Assembly: GCA_034190875.2 (NCBI GenBank)
Contig: CM067343.1
Location: forward strand, 63,362,751-63,426,750
Source of the DNA: Urechis unicinctus
Lineage: Eukaryota > Annelida > Polychaeta > Xenopneusta > Urechidae
DNA: 64,000 bases
Reading direction: 5' to 3'
Numbering within the stretch: the first letter of the stretch is position 1; each line of letters opens with the position of its first letter. Of the stretch, positions 51,207-62,949 are shown in pieces. Both the position numbers and the translations under genes were made by a program. The notes beneath the pieces were generated by a model, which did not search any database, was not told the DNA's origin, and worked only from the letters and a program-made list of their open reading frames with translations.

Positions 51207-53656
51207 GTAATGCACGATGAGAGGAAATTCCTCCCAAGGCTTTCACGTAACGAAACTTTGTGTATCCACGTAGTAATGAAGTAGTTTCGCACTTCGTGTT
51301 ATGAAAATGGTTTATTCTGCAAGCTGTCATTTTCTTCGCAGAAAATAGTTTCTGCACTGAGCATCGTGTTCATTTACTATGGGTATGTTAAAATAAGTTA
51401 ATTAAGAGCGAAAAGTATTATTTCTCAGTGATCAATATGGCATTTAGCTTGGGATCAATGGCAGGTGTTGCAGTGCGCTTTGCTTGTGAAAGAAGAAAAC
51501 ATGCTTTGTGTTATGACAAAACAACAAGTGATAAAGCAAGATATGCCTGGGTCTAACTTCCGTCGGTTGTAAATAACAACGCTATGTTAGGCACTGTTTT
51601 CCACTACTTTACTGCGTTATCCAACAATAAACCACGAGTACCATATGCTTATCAACGAAGCAACCCTATATTTATAACATTCCTGGTATTTGTGGTGGAA
51701 CATCATGAAAGCTTTATGGCATCTGCGAAACTATTTAATTCATACACGCTACATCTGCTCAACATGTTTACTGCTACACACGAGCCAGGCGGAAATCAAG
51801 CGACTATCATAAATACCTTCCCTGAAATGTACGGTATAACGGCAGATGCACCGAATAACAAACTACCGTTGTCGTAATATTCATCTAATGAATGACATAA
51901 TGCTTTCCAGTTACGGAAAAATTTACACAACTAAGCTTTTTACGTACAAAGCGTCGTGTTTTATCACGATGAATACCTGTTGTAATTCAATAAATCATAT
52001 GTCTCATATACCCCAGGTGAACATCACGTTGCCTGTCTCAGTGGGTACAAATCAAACACCAGCGCGTGCATGTGTTACTCAACCCATAAACGTCTGTGCA
52101 AGGCAAACAGCAGGCATGTAGTTTTGCAAACCCGTGTGATCCAATCAGTTAAAACCACAGCGAGGTCATCACGATTGATGGAAATGAAAGTACACAATCA
52201 TGTGGCAATGAACTTCTAAAACTCATAAACGCCAGCCGACATCGGGGGGCAGTGGGCTTCGTCGTCAGAGCCGGCCACTGGATTGTTGATTGGTGTGTGA
52301 ATAATAATAATTTTGTACTTACTGATCCATGCCGCCGTGTCCATATGTTGTATGTCTATTGCACAAATCGACTTGATATCGCTTCATTTTTCCGCATATG
52401 GGTATAATTTACGTTGAGCTTCTAGAGACTAATTCAGCTGTTGTGAGGACTACATTGCGTTGCGAAAGTAAAATTTAAGTATGTTGCGGTTGATCAATAG
52501 ACACCGGTGAAAATGCCTCATATGATGTTTGGAATAGACGCCCATAGAAAATGTATGTTTTTGTAACCCGATATACTAGTGGCACTGTCCGTTAGGGCAT
52601 TGATAGTCACATAGATATCATCGCCAGCAATATCGCCAGATAATGAACCTAGTGTTGGGATGACAATAGATAGGATTTCGAAATAACAACACAGATTTGT
52701 CACTTTGGACCAGAAGCAAATCCTTATTTAGTTTATAGGCGAAACTCAGCCGGCACTTGTGGGGGTCAGTGATTTAAACAAATATACGGAACAATGTCTG
52801 TAAGAATTGGCAATTTAGTGGTCTGCTTTGGGTTTGAATATTGCCAGAAGCGCTGGGGTGATTGAAGAATATGGTGAGCATATTGCTGTATATGAGGAAA
52901 TAACCAATTCATGCGCAGTGGTTATTGAATCAGAATAGAATAGATGAATATATACGGGAAACACTATGCTAGGTCGTATCAGATGAAAGCAGCGGTGCGT
53001 GCGAATTGAAAAGATTGCAAATCACTACTTATGAGGTACAATCGGAACGGTGGTACAAACATAATATGGTGATGATGCACAAAGGAAATGATAAACCTGT
53101 CGTTTATTCACTAATGTTGTGCAATGGTTCTACGATATTTTCCACCATCTACATCTAATATCATGGACATGTTGTAAACATGAAGCCCTGTAGGCTTCGG
53201 TAGATATGTTTGCGCACCAATCACCTCAATATCGCCAACGACCAGGTTTATTGCAGTTGCAACCTTACACCATAATAATGTGCTCCTTCGTACCCTGGGT
53301 AATAGTAGTTGGCACGTGTAAAGATTGTAATCGTTATTTGATCATCTTTGAAAAGATCGAGTTAACAGAAGATTCAATCCGTTGTTTGACAATATTGATC
53401 GTTAATGTTTATTTACCTAGTCCATTAAACAGCAAACCAGAGGGTGAAGTAAGCGGTTATATATCAATGTAACAATAGAGATTAGAATATAATCTGATGT
53501 CTTAAACAGAGCACCAAGAGTAACAGGCAAAGATACTACGTTAGTCGCAAGTATAATAGCTCTCTCAGCGTCGAAACGAAGCTGTTCATTTATTATTTGT
53601 GCCATCGTTGATGCAGTATACGGTTGCTTGCATAACAGAAAATGCGCTTCGGGCGT

Positions 53657-53672
53657 GGGGGGGGGGGGGGGG
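53657..53672 (+). repeat. Sixteen-base poly-G run
   Basis: A run of 16 G within an aligned block. D has only GGAGGGG at the equivalent place (about 31,667). Probably slippage, or possibly an assembly artefact. Confidence 0.9.
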
Positions 53673-56600
53673 CTCTATTGTTTAGCTAGGTTATTGTTTC
53701 CAACAAGCGCTGACAGTTATTAGTTGTATTTATTTATTGAAGGGTGAAAGGAAGTGTTTTCTGTATGCCCATCAATTTGGTCGCATTTCTTGAAATTTTC
53801 AAGACATTTATCTACCATAAGGTAAGCATTGACTATCCTCTGGCTTATATCACTGTAATCACCCGTGTAATTTGTTACGAAGTGAACAACTTGACTGATA
53901 TGGTAAACCTTATTTGCATCAACTCAAATATTCATCAACTCCTTATTAAGCGACATGCACCCAGTGAATTGGTCATTTACGTCAAAAATACATTTATATT
54001 AAATTACTCATTTGTCGGTGGGAATAGTGGGTTTTGAAGGCTAGTACTAGCAGATGGGGACATTTACCGCGACGCTATATGCAAATGCTGCATATACACT
54101 ATGCGTGTGCAAAATAAGGAGCGAAGAACAATCAATCAGAGGATATGCTGAAGGCTATCGATGTGGTGAAACATTGTATGCTGACCAGGGCCAGGAATAA
54201 TTGAGCACATCAACTCACACTTTTACAGCCAGAGGAAATTAAATCAACTAATTTTTTCCCTGGCAAATAACACCGAGCCGTCCGTAAGCTCCAGGTGCTC
54301 GCTTTGAAGAACCCACCTTAATGCCTAGAACATTCAGTTGGCCCCATATTCTGAATCTAATAACAAGCCTCAGAGCCCACAATTTATTGATGTATGACGA
54401 CATGACAGGGCTATTTCCCATGAGCTCTTTTTTTGCATTAAAGTCGAAGACCTTCCCAACTGCGATGCACATCAGCAGATAATGTTTTAACGTGTGGAGC
54501 GTTTTGCAAATGGCCTGGAGGCGCCGATCGGAAGGAAACAATTGATAAACAGAATGACACGCTTATTTTTACAACAATAGGAGGGATAAAACATGATTCT
54601 TGTGGTTGAGTTTTGATATTATCAGGATCCATGGAGTAATATACTTCTGTTTAAACAGTCTTCAACAGTCAAAGGCGGGACAATGTACTTATTCCCCTGT
54701 GATCTGTAAAAAACGGTATGTTTACGAGAGTTAGTCCCTGTTCTTGTCTCTCATAGACACGAGGTTGTGTTGCCATTGTAACCTCGCAAATTTGGTACAG
54801 GCAATAGAGCATACAGACAATGGACATGCTTCCTCAATGTCGTTCGGCCACCTTTTGTACGTGTCCGATTGTTGATACTTAATCTCGATGTTTGAATAAT
54901 ACAGTACATGTTTACTTCCTGGCTATTTACAACACATTTAAACCCTTGGTCGTCAACGAATACACATCCAGACGCATTTCACAGAGATACGTCAATTAAT
55001 ATCAACCAATTGGCATCCTATCCTAACCCCTCAATACCGCCAAGCTCCACCAGACACTCCAGTGACACCTATATATATTTCAATGATATCCAGCGTACCC
55101 TCACACCCTTTAACTGACGTTACTTATAGTAAGGTGAGTCATTTGTTTTCGTTAACTTATCTAAAATCATTACTGATCCCGAATCTACAACCATATCTGC
55201 GTCCTGCTGATATCATTAGCTTTCTGATTCGATTCTGGCTTCACTTGTTGCAATTACTCAGCACTGATAGAGAGCAAAGCCTCCAACGCGCTTTACACTT
55301 GCTCCTACGATGTGGTCGGTGTGTAGGTATGTTCAAATAAGCAAACTGTTCACACCCCTTGCCTCATGTCATATAATGTATCATGATGAATTTACGATAC
55401 TGAAGTTGGCTAAACGAGTACCTAACATGGAGCCAGCGTCGTTATGCGACCCGTGAGCAGTTGATGGATTGTGTGGACACTATTTGCACGAGGTTACCCG
55501 CACACAATCTAGTCCCATGAGGCATATCTGTAGGACGCTTACTCTACCGATTTAACTTAAACTGTCGAAAACTAACAAAAATATACGAAGTGAAAACTGA
55601 GAGTCGAAGAGCTCAGATGCAGAGCATATTTCTTTCCGAGCTGAAATGCTCTACAGCTTTGAATGTGCTTTAGCATTTCCACAATGACGTGATTGCACTC
55701 ATGGCAGCGCTGATATTATTGCATACTGATCTAGATCTTGACACTAGTAAGATCAGTATAATTTCTAGTAGCTTTATGTCATACGGTCGTCACACAGGGG
55801 ATTAGTGAAGTAAGCATAGTGAATTCGACTGTTGTGAACGTCGACGCTAAGAGATCTGATTGGTGAAAGAAATTATGGTCCCATATAGTGGGTTAGTACG
55901 TGTGAGCTTCCGTTTTTGGATGCCGCTCTCTGTTAGTAGCCGCGTCATATGTGATGAAGACAGTGTTAACATTTTGTATCTAACCACATCTTAATCCTTC
56001 AATAACTCGATTAGGGAGGTTTTTGTAGCTCCCCACAAACAATAATTACAGCTCTATGAAGTGCATGTATCAGCCAAATCTCACCCGATCTCTATCCTCA
56101 GTTGCAGATGCATTCTGCTCGTAATTTACAATTTGTCCAGCTGTTTAATGATGATTTAAACACTTTGTTCGATGGTTATTCTGGTAGATCATTGAGATCG
56201 TTATGATGAATTGTCGAGCATTTGGCAGCACACTTGATCGACTGCAAACCAAATAAGATTTTGTTAACAATGAGTCACAATGATAATTTCTATCAATCTG
56301 ATTACTTGTATGGTACAGCGTCCACAATGTGCCATGTATATGAACAATTAGGAGCCATATCACAGACACACTTGATAAACAACTCATTTACCATATACGG
56401 GATCCGCATATAATAATTATCGGTCAAAAGCACATTTAAGGTGCTGGCATCGCCTTGTCTAGAAATTCAAACCGAGGCTACCTGAAGCAAACACATGGCG
56501 TGCATGTGACATAGTGATTTATCATTCGAGCACGACTTCACTATCGGGTAGTGCTGCAAACGCTTTGCTTCAGTGAATTAAGCTTACGCAATGCACATTG

Positions 56601-58130
56601 AATGCTGTCTTCATTCAAGGCGTTGGGGGGGGGACCCACAAGAAATCTTTAAAGCGGCATTGTCCTGCAAATGCATTCTGCATTTCAGGCACGCATATCA
56701 GCACTTATTTGAGCTGTCGATTTAAGTTTGCATGTGAACACTAAATGTGCAAGGACTATAACTAGATGTATAGGCTGCTAAGGATCTGATATCATCAACG
56801 ATCAGCACCCATTGATTCATACTGCTGGCCGTGAGATGCTAGCTTTTTATACCATCTGCACACGTTGTCTTGTGCAAAACAACTGACCAGAGGTACTGGA
56901 TGCATTCATTATGAAATAGCAGCCACCTCATCAACCACACTTGATGTTTCCATGGTCTGCCTGATATGCAAACACGTCAATTCTCTATTCTTACCCATCA
57001 TGTTCAGATAGGCAAATGCTATTGCGTGTGCCATTTGAATTATTAATTTCAAAGCCGTTTATTTATTACAGCAAAACTGTGGATGCATGTCCATTATAAC
57101 TCTTTGTGGAATAGCTGCATGACTATTTAGAATAGCTAGGGGTAACAGAACGATATTTGACTTAACATGTGAAGTATAATTGGTACATATTTCCTTCACA
57201 CAAGCGTTCCCTTTTAAATTGGCTCTGTTGTGCTAGTAAGCCAATATGGATATGATGTAATATTATCAATGAACATCATTAACTAGAATGCCCACGTTAA
57301 TTGGTAACAGGCATGTCAAACCATTACCATACATCCTATATCTGTTCTTTAAGATAGTTTACTTATATTGATGATTACGGATTACCACTTATATAATTAA
57401 CCCTTGGCTGAATGCCAGTTGACATTGTGAGTAGCTGATGAGCATTATTAATGGGACAAGAGACGGTGTTTTGAATAGTTCAAAATCTGTTTTACTCACG
57501 TTAATGCATGTGATGTTTATGCCACTTTTGAAAAAGCATTAAGGGTAAGCCATTTCTGCCATGGTGTTTATAGATGACCCAGCGTACGGGCGAATACTGA
57601 TAATTTAAGAAAATGTTTATTATGTAATTATTTGTAAATGCTTAGCCATGTAGTTTGTACGTCCGGGTACTTAGATTCCTCCATTTGCAACATAAGTTCT
57701 AGTCATAAAAAAAATAATTGCATTCACAAAATACAGAGCGTATATTATCTCGAAATATAAGCCAGCAAACGAGGACCAATAACAGCCCGCTGCTATGATA
57801 GTGATGCACGTTGCAGAGCAATTGTTCTTATATTGGGCTCGTCATCATGGAGAAAATGTTACACCGATCATAGAGCCGACATCGAGCTCAGTTAGCGCTG
57901 TGTATGTCATGAATGCAGTGCTAAAGCATTTACTGTTTGAGCTGCTATTTGTTTTGTAGAGACTTTAATATATGAAAGAGACTTTTAAAAAGCCCATCAC
58001 ACCGGGTATATGTTCCCTTCCACCAAGCACTAGTTGCTAGTAGTCACTTTCGGAAATACTATCTTCCGAGCCATCCTACCACGTGTACAAATGCTTCTTT
58101 ATAGTTATCGACGCGCAAATTGCGGCCGAA

Positions 58131-58938
58131 CGCGCATGGGAATAGGGGAGCAGCGCCAGATCCGAACCTGGGAGAACGTGCATGGGAATAGGGTAGCAGC
58201 GCCAGATCCGAACCTGGAAGAACGTGCATGGGAATAGGGGAGCAGCGCCAGATCCGAACCTGGGAGAACGCGCATGGGAATAACCTGGGAACGCGCATGG
58301 GAATAGGGGGAGCAGCGCCAGATCCGAACCTGGGAGAACGCGCATGGGAATAGGGGAGCAGCGCCAGATCCGAACCTGGGAGAACGTGCATGGGAATAGG
58401 GGAAATAGGGGAGCAGCGCCAGATCCGAACCTGGGAGAACGTGCATGGGAATGCCGAACCTGGAAGAACGTGTATGGGAATAGGGGAGCAGCGCCAGATC
58501 CGAACCTGGGAGAACGCGCATGGGAATAGGGGAGCAGCGCCAGATCCGAACCTGGGAGAACGCGCATGGGAATAGGGTAGCAGCGCCAGATCCGAACCTG
58601 GGAGAACGTGCATGGGATAGGGAGCATCCGAGGGTAGCAGCGCCAGATCCGAACCTGGAAGAACGTGCATGGGAATAGGGGAGCAGCGCCAGATCCGAAC
58701 CTGGGAGAACGTGCATGGGAATAGGGGAGCAGCGCCAGATCCGAACCTGGGAGAACGTGCATGGGAATAGGGGAGCAGTGCCAGATCCGAACCTGGGAGA
58801 ACGTGTATGGGAATAGGGGAGCGGCGCCAGATCCGAACCTGGGAGAACGTGCATGGGAATAGGGGAGCAGCGCCAGATCCGAACCTGGAAGAACGTGCAT
58901 GGGAATAGGGGAGCAGCGCCAGATCCGAACCTGGGAGA
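58131..58938 (-). repeat. 46-bp minisatellite, sixteen full cores
   Basis: The unit is CGTGCATGGGAATAGGGGAG then CAGCGCCAGATCCGAACCTG then GGAGAA. AGATCCGAACCTGG is present 16 times, plus truncated units near 58,279 and 58,450 and a disturbed unit at 58,616-58,636. It is much richer in GC and CpG than the host unit. Since 46 is not divisible by three and the unit has no stop in any minus frame, all three minus frames stay open for about 250-300 codons (58,059-58,952, 58,076-58,942, 58,105-58,854). That is an artefact of the unit, not evidence of a gene. It is absent from A, B and D at the aligned position just after the CCATCCTACCACG word. Confidence 0.95.
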
Positions 58939-59218
58939 TCAATGGAGATCATATGGTCAACAGATGGTCACATGTGATGCACTTTGCTGCACTGCAAACA
59001 GATGATCACAAACAGATCCCCTTAACGGTTCGATCTTCAACACCGATACAAATACGTCTTTATCAATGTAAGCATTCTGTTTATACGTGTCTGAAGTACT
59101 ATGGTACTTATGTTTATGATCGGCTTATTTATTGTCAGTTTTTCACTTCGACTGCACCTGCAGGGCGAATCGTCCGTACATCAGTATACCCACACACCGA
59201 CTCATTTGCATGCATACC

Positions 59219-59595
59219 ATCCACCCCAACCAATCTCTATTGAGTTAGACCCGTTGATACATGCATCGCTCTCGTCAGACACTGCTATGAATCACACCGG
59301 GCATCTGATTGAGATTAGCACTGTCTATTAATACCTACAAGTTGATTGTCAAAACCATCACATGTATCATATTCCTGTTGATCTACCTCTCGTACCTGAC
59401 AACCTCGGTGTCCTCGTAAAGTTAAGGTGAGTACCTATTCGCAATCACAACATGCTTCTAGTTCCGCGTATCCCTCGTCCTGGCTATGGATTAGTTCATA
59501 TGTACCATATGTTAACATACCGTGTTAACATACCGGTAATATGAAGGGCCTGGCATTTGGATGAGGTCCTTTTGATGCTACTATGATGCAGTTGC
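59219..59595 (+). repeat. Highly conserved D/C block, C copy
   Basis: Partner of 32,700-33,075. Similarity starts abruptly at the CATCCACCCC word and ends at GATGCAGTT, after which C and D differ completely for several hundred bases before the 63-bp repeat relic. No open frame. Confidence 0.9.
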
Positions 59596-59949
59596 TTCGC
59601 GGAACTACGACCAAGTAAAGTAAGAGCAAACCGATGCCTTTGCACCCTCTGACCCTGGGTGCTGATTCATAACAATAAGACAGCGCACACTAGATAGATG
59701 TACACTCAGCTGGTGATCAACTCCCTGACGTACTTTTCCAAGCAGCTGGGGGTATTTCACAGCTGCAGACCAGACACAAATACTTTCAACACGGCGTTAA
59801 CAAAGCCTTCTTATGCATCAAATATCCAATGCGAAGGACGTTACAACATAACGACTATTCTTGGAACACTTCAGAGGTGAAAGGTGTGAGCGTCGGATAG
59901 GAAGAATATGGTAGTCGGATTGTAACATTATTCGACTTTGAATATTGAC

Positions 59950-60081
59950 GGCCATACCTTTGTCGCTGCTTTGATCATTCGGCGTGTACATACGGCCATA
60001 CCTTTGTCGCTGCTTTGATCATTCGGCGTGTACATACGGCCATACCTTTGTCGCTGCTTTGATCATACGGCGTGTACATAC
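59950..60081 (+). repeat. 44-bp tandem repeat, three units
   Basis: Unit GGCCATACCTTTGTCGCTGC then TTTGATCATTCGGCGTGTAC then ATAC, at 59,950, 59,994 and 60,038. Only one mismatch is seen (CATTC to CATAC in the third unit), so it is recent. Confidence 0.95.
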
Positions 60082-60084
60082 GGC

Positions 60085-60143
60085 GGAGGAAACGTTTGGC
60101 GTCCCGGATGGAACTTGGCGAGAACAGTGTTTCCTCTGCCTCA
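60085..60143 (-). repeat. Single relic unit of the 63-bp repeat
   Basis: GAGGAAACGTTTGGCGTCCC then GGATGGAACTTGGCGAGAAC then AGTGTTTCCTCTG matches one unit of the 33-kb array (AAACATTTGGCCTCCC.GATGGAGCTT..CGAG.ACAG.G.TTCCTCTG). On the minus strand it reads EETLFSPSSIRDAKRFLRRM, similar to the array peptide, but no longer frame follows. Downstream, 60,310-60,385 resembles 33,820-33,890 (ACTTCATACATA, TAGTTTGA, ATCAACG..ACAGCAAAGAT), confirming positional homology. Confidence 0.8.
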
Positions 60144-60389
60144 ACGAATTCTCAATAGAACAACTGATTTTAAGCAGAACAATGCAATAAAGATATTAAA
60201 ATAATAATAAGTAGAGGCATATCAACAGTTACCTCGCTTCATTGCAGCTAACATATAGCGTTTAGTTTGATGCTTACCGGTTCATCTTAGCACGTTCTTT
60301 GTAATGTATATAACGCTGACTTCATACATAATACACCATAAACTTAGTTTGAAGTTAATCAACGTGACAGCAAAGATAATCACCATAAA

Positions 60390-61424
60390 ACATATAATTA
60401 CACTCCCGGGGTAAGCTGAATCAAATAATTGTTCATTGTTAGAATAATGTAGGTGGCGCTCACGGACCGCTGTCCAACGAACACAGTCATTCTAACTCAT
60501 CGACTTCGCGACATCACCTCGTTGTTTTAAAGCGACGCGACTTCACCTCGTTGTTTTAAAGCGACGCGACTTCACCTCGTTGTTTTAAAGCGACGCGACT
60601 TCACAATATTTTATTTGTGACCTGTAACTGTTAATTGAGTTTTCCTAAATGTAAGGGTAACGGCGTGGAAGTCAACAATCAATGAGCTCCATTAGTTCAC
60701 CTGCAAGCTTCAGCACTTTATAGCTAATTCATAATGTCTCGGTCATAACGGCGATGGTGCTTGGTTGCGAAACTCGGAGTGTTAACAATAGGCCATCAAG
60801 TCCACCAGCGCATAGCGAAGAGCGGTTTAGCCCAATATGGATGCATGCATGAAACGGGGGTTTAGAATGACGAGCAGTGAATCACATTCCACTATCAATG
60901 AAATGGCGGTAAGGGTGAAGTAGGAGTTTTTTTTTCATATGTTCCAGTATGAAGCAGTTTCGTAGGCGAATACAGCGCTTGCGTCAACAGGAATGTTTTT
61001 GTATAGATATAGCGTAACCTCTCCAAGCCGTCGCCGACCTTACTCAACAGTTGCGAAGAGAACGACGCATGACTGATCACACCTTCCACCACAATACATT
61101 AACTTGCAAGACGACAAGCTTTATGAGCAGTGGTAACTGTCAAAATAACGAACCCAAACAAGTGGCGCTGTGCAATGACGCACGGGCGCTTTAAATGGGA
61201 AGGTCCGTTAACTCAGCGTGAAACACGCAGTAGGTTATTTGCAATCGTAATTTAGCCATGACATGGCTTCCGCACATATGCGTCAACTTAACTTGCCTCA
61301 GCTACAAGGAATGTTTATGTTGAAGCATTGAACCAAGTTGTTGCGACCGCAATCGATACACACCTGCGATACTGGAGGATATGACATGCGGTCTATAAGA
61401 TCACCGTCGTCTTAAGACGTCGTC
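60390..61424. other. Unique, CpG-richer flank; putative upstream region of the right-hand gene
   Basis: Similarity to the array units stops at about 60,385. From here CpG and GC are clearly more frequent. Contents: the 29-bp repeat at 60,513, and a 65-codon minus-strand frame at 60,895-61,092 (Met start, neither hydrophobic nor low-complexity) that could be a small exon but has no supporting splice site. CTATAAGA at 61,394-61,401 looks like a TATA box, but lies only about 25-30 bases before the ATG, so it may be fortuitous. Confidence 0.5.
60513..60604 (+). repeat. 29-bp tandem repeat, about three units
   Basis: Unit TTCACCTCGTTGTTTTAAAG then CGACGCGAC at 60,513 (first base pair ATCACC), 60,542 and 60,571, followed by a five-base partial unit. 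Nearly perfect, so recent. Confidence 0.95.
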
Positions 61425-61529
61425 ATGTCGACTGCACCAAGTGCTTTCGTGTTGAAGGAAGGGGACATCAAGTTGTCTTTGAACACAAGCCCTCTGGCTC
61501 CGAGTCCTGCAAACCTCAGCCGCGAGCAG
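61425..61529 (+). CDS. Candidate first coding exon of an unknown gene (35 codons)
   Basis: An in-frame TAA at 61,413 precedes ATG at 61,425. The exon reads MSTAPSAFVLKEGDIKLSL and continues for 16 residues to ..ANLSREQ. It ends in GAGCAG followed by GTAAGAAG, a strong donor, in phase 0. Composition is Ser/Pro/Leu-rich without low complexity, and codon usage is GC-richer than anything in the array. I do not recognise the family. There is no signal peptide or membrane segment. It lies just outside the duplicated array, where a real gene would be expected to resume. Confidence rests on the ATG, the donor and the compatible downstream exon; there is no homology evidence. Confidence 0.5.
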
Positions 61530-61667
61530 GTAAGAAGAAAACAACAATGGGGAGGCACGTGGGTGGCGGGAAAGGGGAAGCCGGGGCTTGGCTGATATGC
61601 AAATTAAGGTCAGAATGAGGGTGCGGGCTGGGTGAGGGTGCGGGGTGGGTGATGGTCCGGGGCTAGG

Positions 61668-61975
61668 TTAATATTGGTGTTTCACGTCACTCTCCACACT
61701 GCGCTGATCTGGCGACGGTGCTGGATGAGGGTGATTGTGATACTTGGACAGCTTAAGTGTAAGCATCCGCTTAGTACGAACCCGCTGCTCAAAAACGGGC
61801 TGCAAAACCCACGCCGCTGGGACGAAGGTCCAGCACGATACTATTATGCAACCCTTTTCAGAGATGGGACCGACATTTAACGTGTCCATCAGAGTATCCA
61901 GTCAGTTTTTCACACCTTGGTATCGAACCCACAACCTGCGCACCGCTGTTGCACCACGGTAACCAGCTGGCCAAG
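61668..61975 (-). mobile_element. tRNA-derived SINE-like element
   Basis: Read on the minus strand from 61,972, the sequence GGCCAGCTGGTTACCGTGGT leads to GGTGCGCAGGTTGTGGGTTC then GATACC. This resembles a tRNA-type RNA polymerase III promoter: an A-box-like TGGTTACCGTGG and a B box GGTTCGATACC (61,919-61,929). The body of about 240 bases continues to roughly 61,668 and contains no recognisable LINE tail. The left (3') boundary is an estimate. A minus-strand open frame of 73 codons in it is incidental. It sits in the putative first intron of the plus-strand gene, in antisense orientation. Confidence 0.5.
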
Positions 61976-62040
61976 GCAAAGGATAGAAGGGTGAAGGGGC
62001 GCGATTGTTTAGAATGGGGTGAATGAGCTGAGGAAATTGA

Positions 62041-62935
62041 TGATGGTGGATAGTGATTGTGTGTGATGGTGGGTGGTGATGGTGGCTAGTGATGGTGGTG
62101 GGTGATGGTGGCTAGCGATGGTGGGTGGTGATGGTGGCTAGTGATAGTGGCTAGCGATGGTGGGTGGTGATGGTGGCTAGTGATGGTGGGTGGTGATGGT
62201 GGCTAATGATGGTGGGTGGTAATGGTGGCTAGTGATGGTGGGTGGTTATGGTGGCTAGTGATGGTGGGTGGTAATGGTGGCTAATGATGGTGGGTGGTGA
62301 TGGTGGCTAATGATGGTGGGTGGTGATGGTGGGTGGTGATGGTGGCTAATGATGGTGGGTGGTGATGGTGGGTGGTGATGGTGGCTAATGATGGAGGGTG
62401 GTGATGGTGGGTGGTGATGGTGGCTAATGATGGTGGGTGGTGATGGTGGCTAATGATGGTGGAGGGTGATGGTGGCTAGTGATGGTGGATAGTGATGGTG
62501 GGTGGTGATGGTGGAAGGTGATGGTGGTTGGTGATGGTGGAGGGTGATGGTGCGTGGTGATGGTGGCTTGTGATGGTGGGTGGTGATGGTGGCTAGCGAT
62601 TATGGAGGTGATAGTGGCTAATGATGGTAGGTGGTGACGGTGGATGGTGATGGTGGTGGGTGATGGTGGCTAATTATGGTGGGTGGTGATGGTGGAGGGT
62701 GATGGTGGCTAGTGATGGTGGGTGGTGATGGGGTGGTGATTGTGGCTAGTGATGGTGGCTAGTGATGGTGGGTGGTGATGGTGGCTAGTGATGGTGGCTA
62801 GTGATGGTGGCTAGTGATGGTGGGTGGTGATGGTGGCTAGTGATGGTGGCTAATGATGTTGGAGGGTGATGGTGGCTAATGATGGTGTTGGGTGATGGTG
62901 TCTAGTGTTGGTGGATTGTGGTGGGTGATGGTGAG
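62041..62935 (+). repeat. 13-bp minisatellite in 26-bp dimers, about 0.9 kb
   Basis: Built from two 13-mers, GGTGGGTGGTGAT and GGTGGCTAGTGAT, that mostly alternate to give a 26-bp period. Local variants include CTAATGAT, AGGGTGAT and CTAGCGAT. The plus strand is almost devoid of C except in the CTA triplet. Open minus-strand frames across its right end (62,850-63,181) are His/Pro/Thr-rich repeat artefacts. Confidence 0.95.
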
Positions 62936-62949
62936 GAAATGATAGTTGG

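Larger units (their letters stand above)
50780..60380 (+). repeat. Array unit C (ancient, most complete unit)
   Basis: C contains, in order, almost every block seen in other units: the GGTT tract (51,141), the 51.44-52.28 kb blocks shared with D, 52.3-53.4 kb shared with A, B and D, 53.39-54.04 kb shared with D and F, 54.26-54.42 kb shared with F, 54.46-57.28 kb shared with A and B, 57.7-58.08 kb shared with A, B and D, and 59.22-59.60 kb shared with D. It lacks about 0.6 kb that A holds at 37.9-38.47 kb. Open frames such as 53,206-53,472 (88 codons) and 53,744-54,037 (97 codons) overlap conserved blocks, but the aligned parts of D and A carry stops or frameshifts. Confidence 0.75.

Noticed and set aside
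52834-52940. Conserved block with a plausible peptide (IEEYGEHIAVYEEITNSC) as a coding exon of an ancestral gene
   Set aside because: Differences between A and C in this frame fall on first, second and third codon positions about equally (4, 4, 2), the minus frame behaves no better, and D has a stop. No sign of protein selection.
53206-54037. Open frames of 88 and 97 codons in unit C
   Set aside because: The aligned regions of D, A and F contain frameshifts and stops, and no domain is recognised.
58131-58938. tRNA gene cluster on the minus strand (CCAGGTTCGGATCTGG looks like a T-arm)
   Set aside because: No acceptor, D or anticodon arms around it, and the unit is only 46 bases.
58059-58952. 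Three overlapping 249-297 codon minus-strand frames
   Set aside because: All three frames are open because the 46-mer lacks stops; simultaneous openness in every frame is an artefact, not a gene.
60895-61092. 65-codon minus-strand frame as a divergent gene
   Set aside because: Reasonable composition but no splice site, promoter or homology; noted only as a possibility in the flank.
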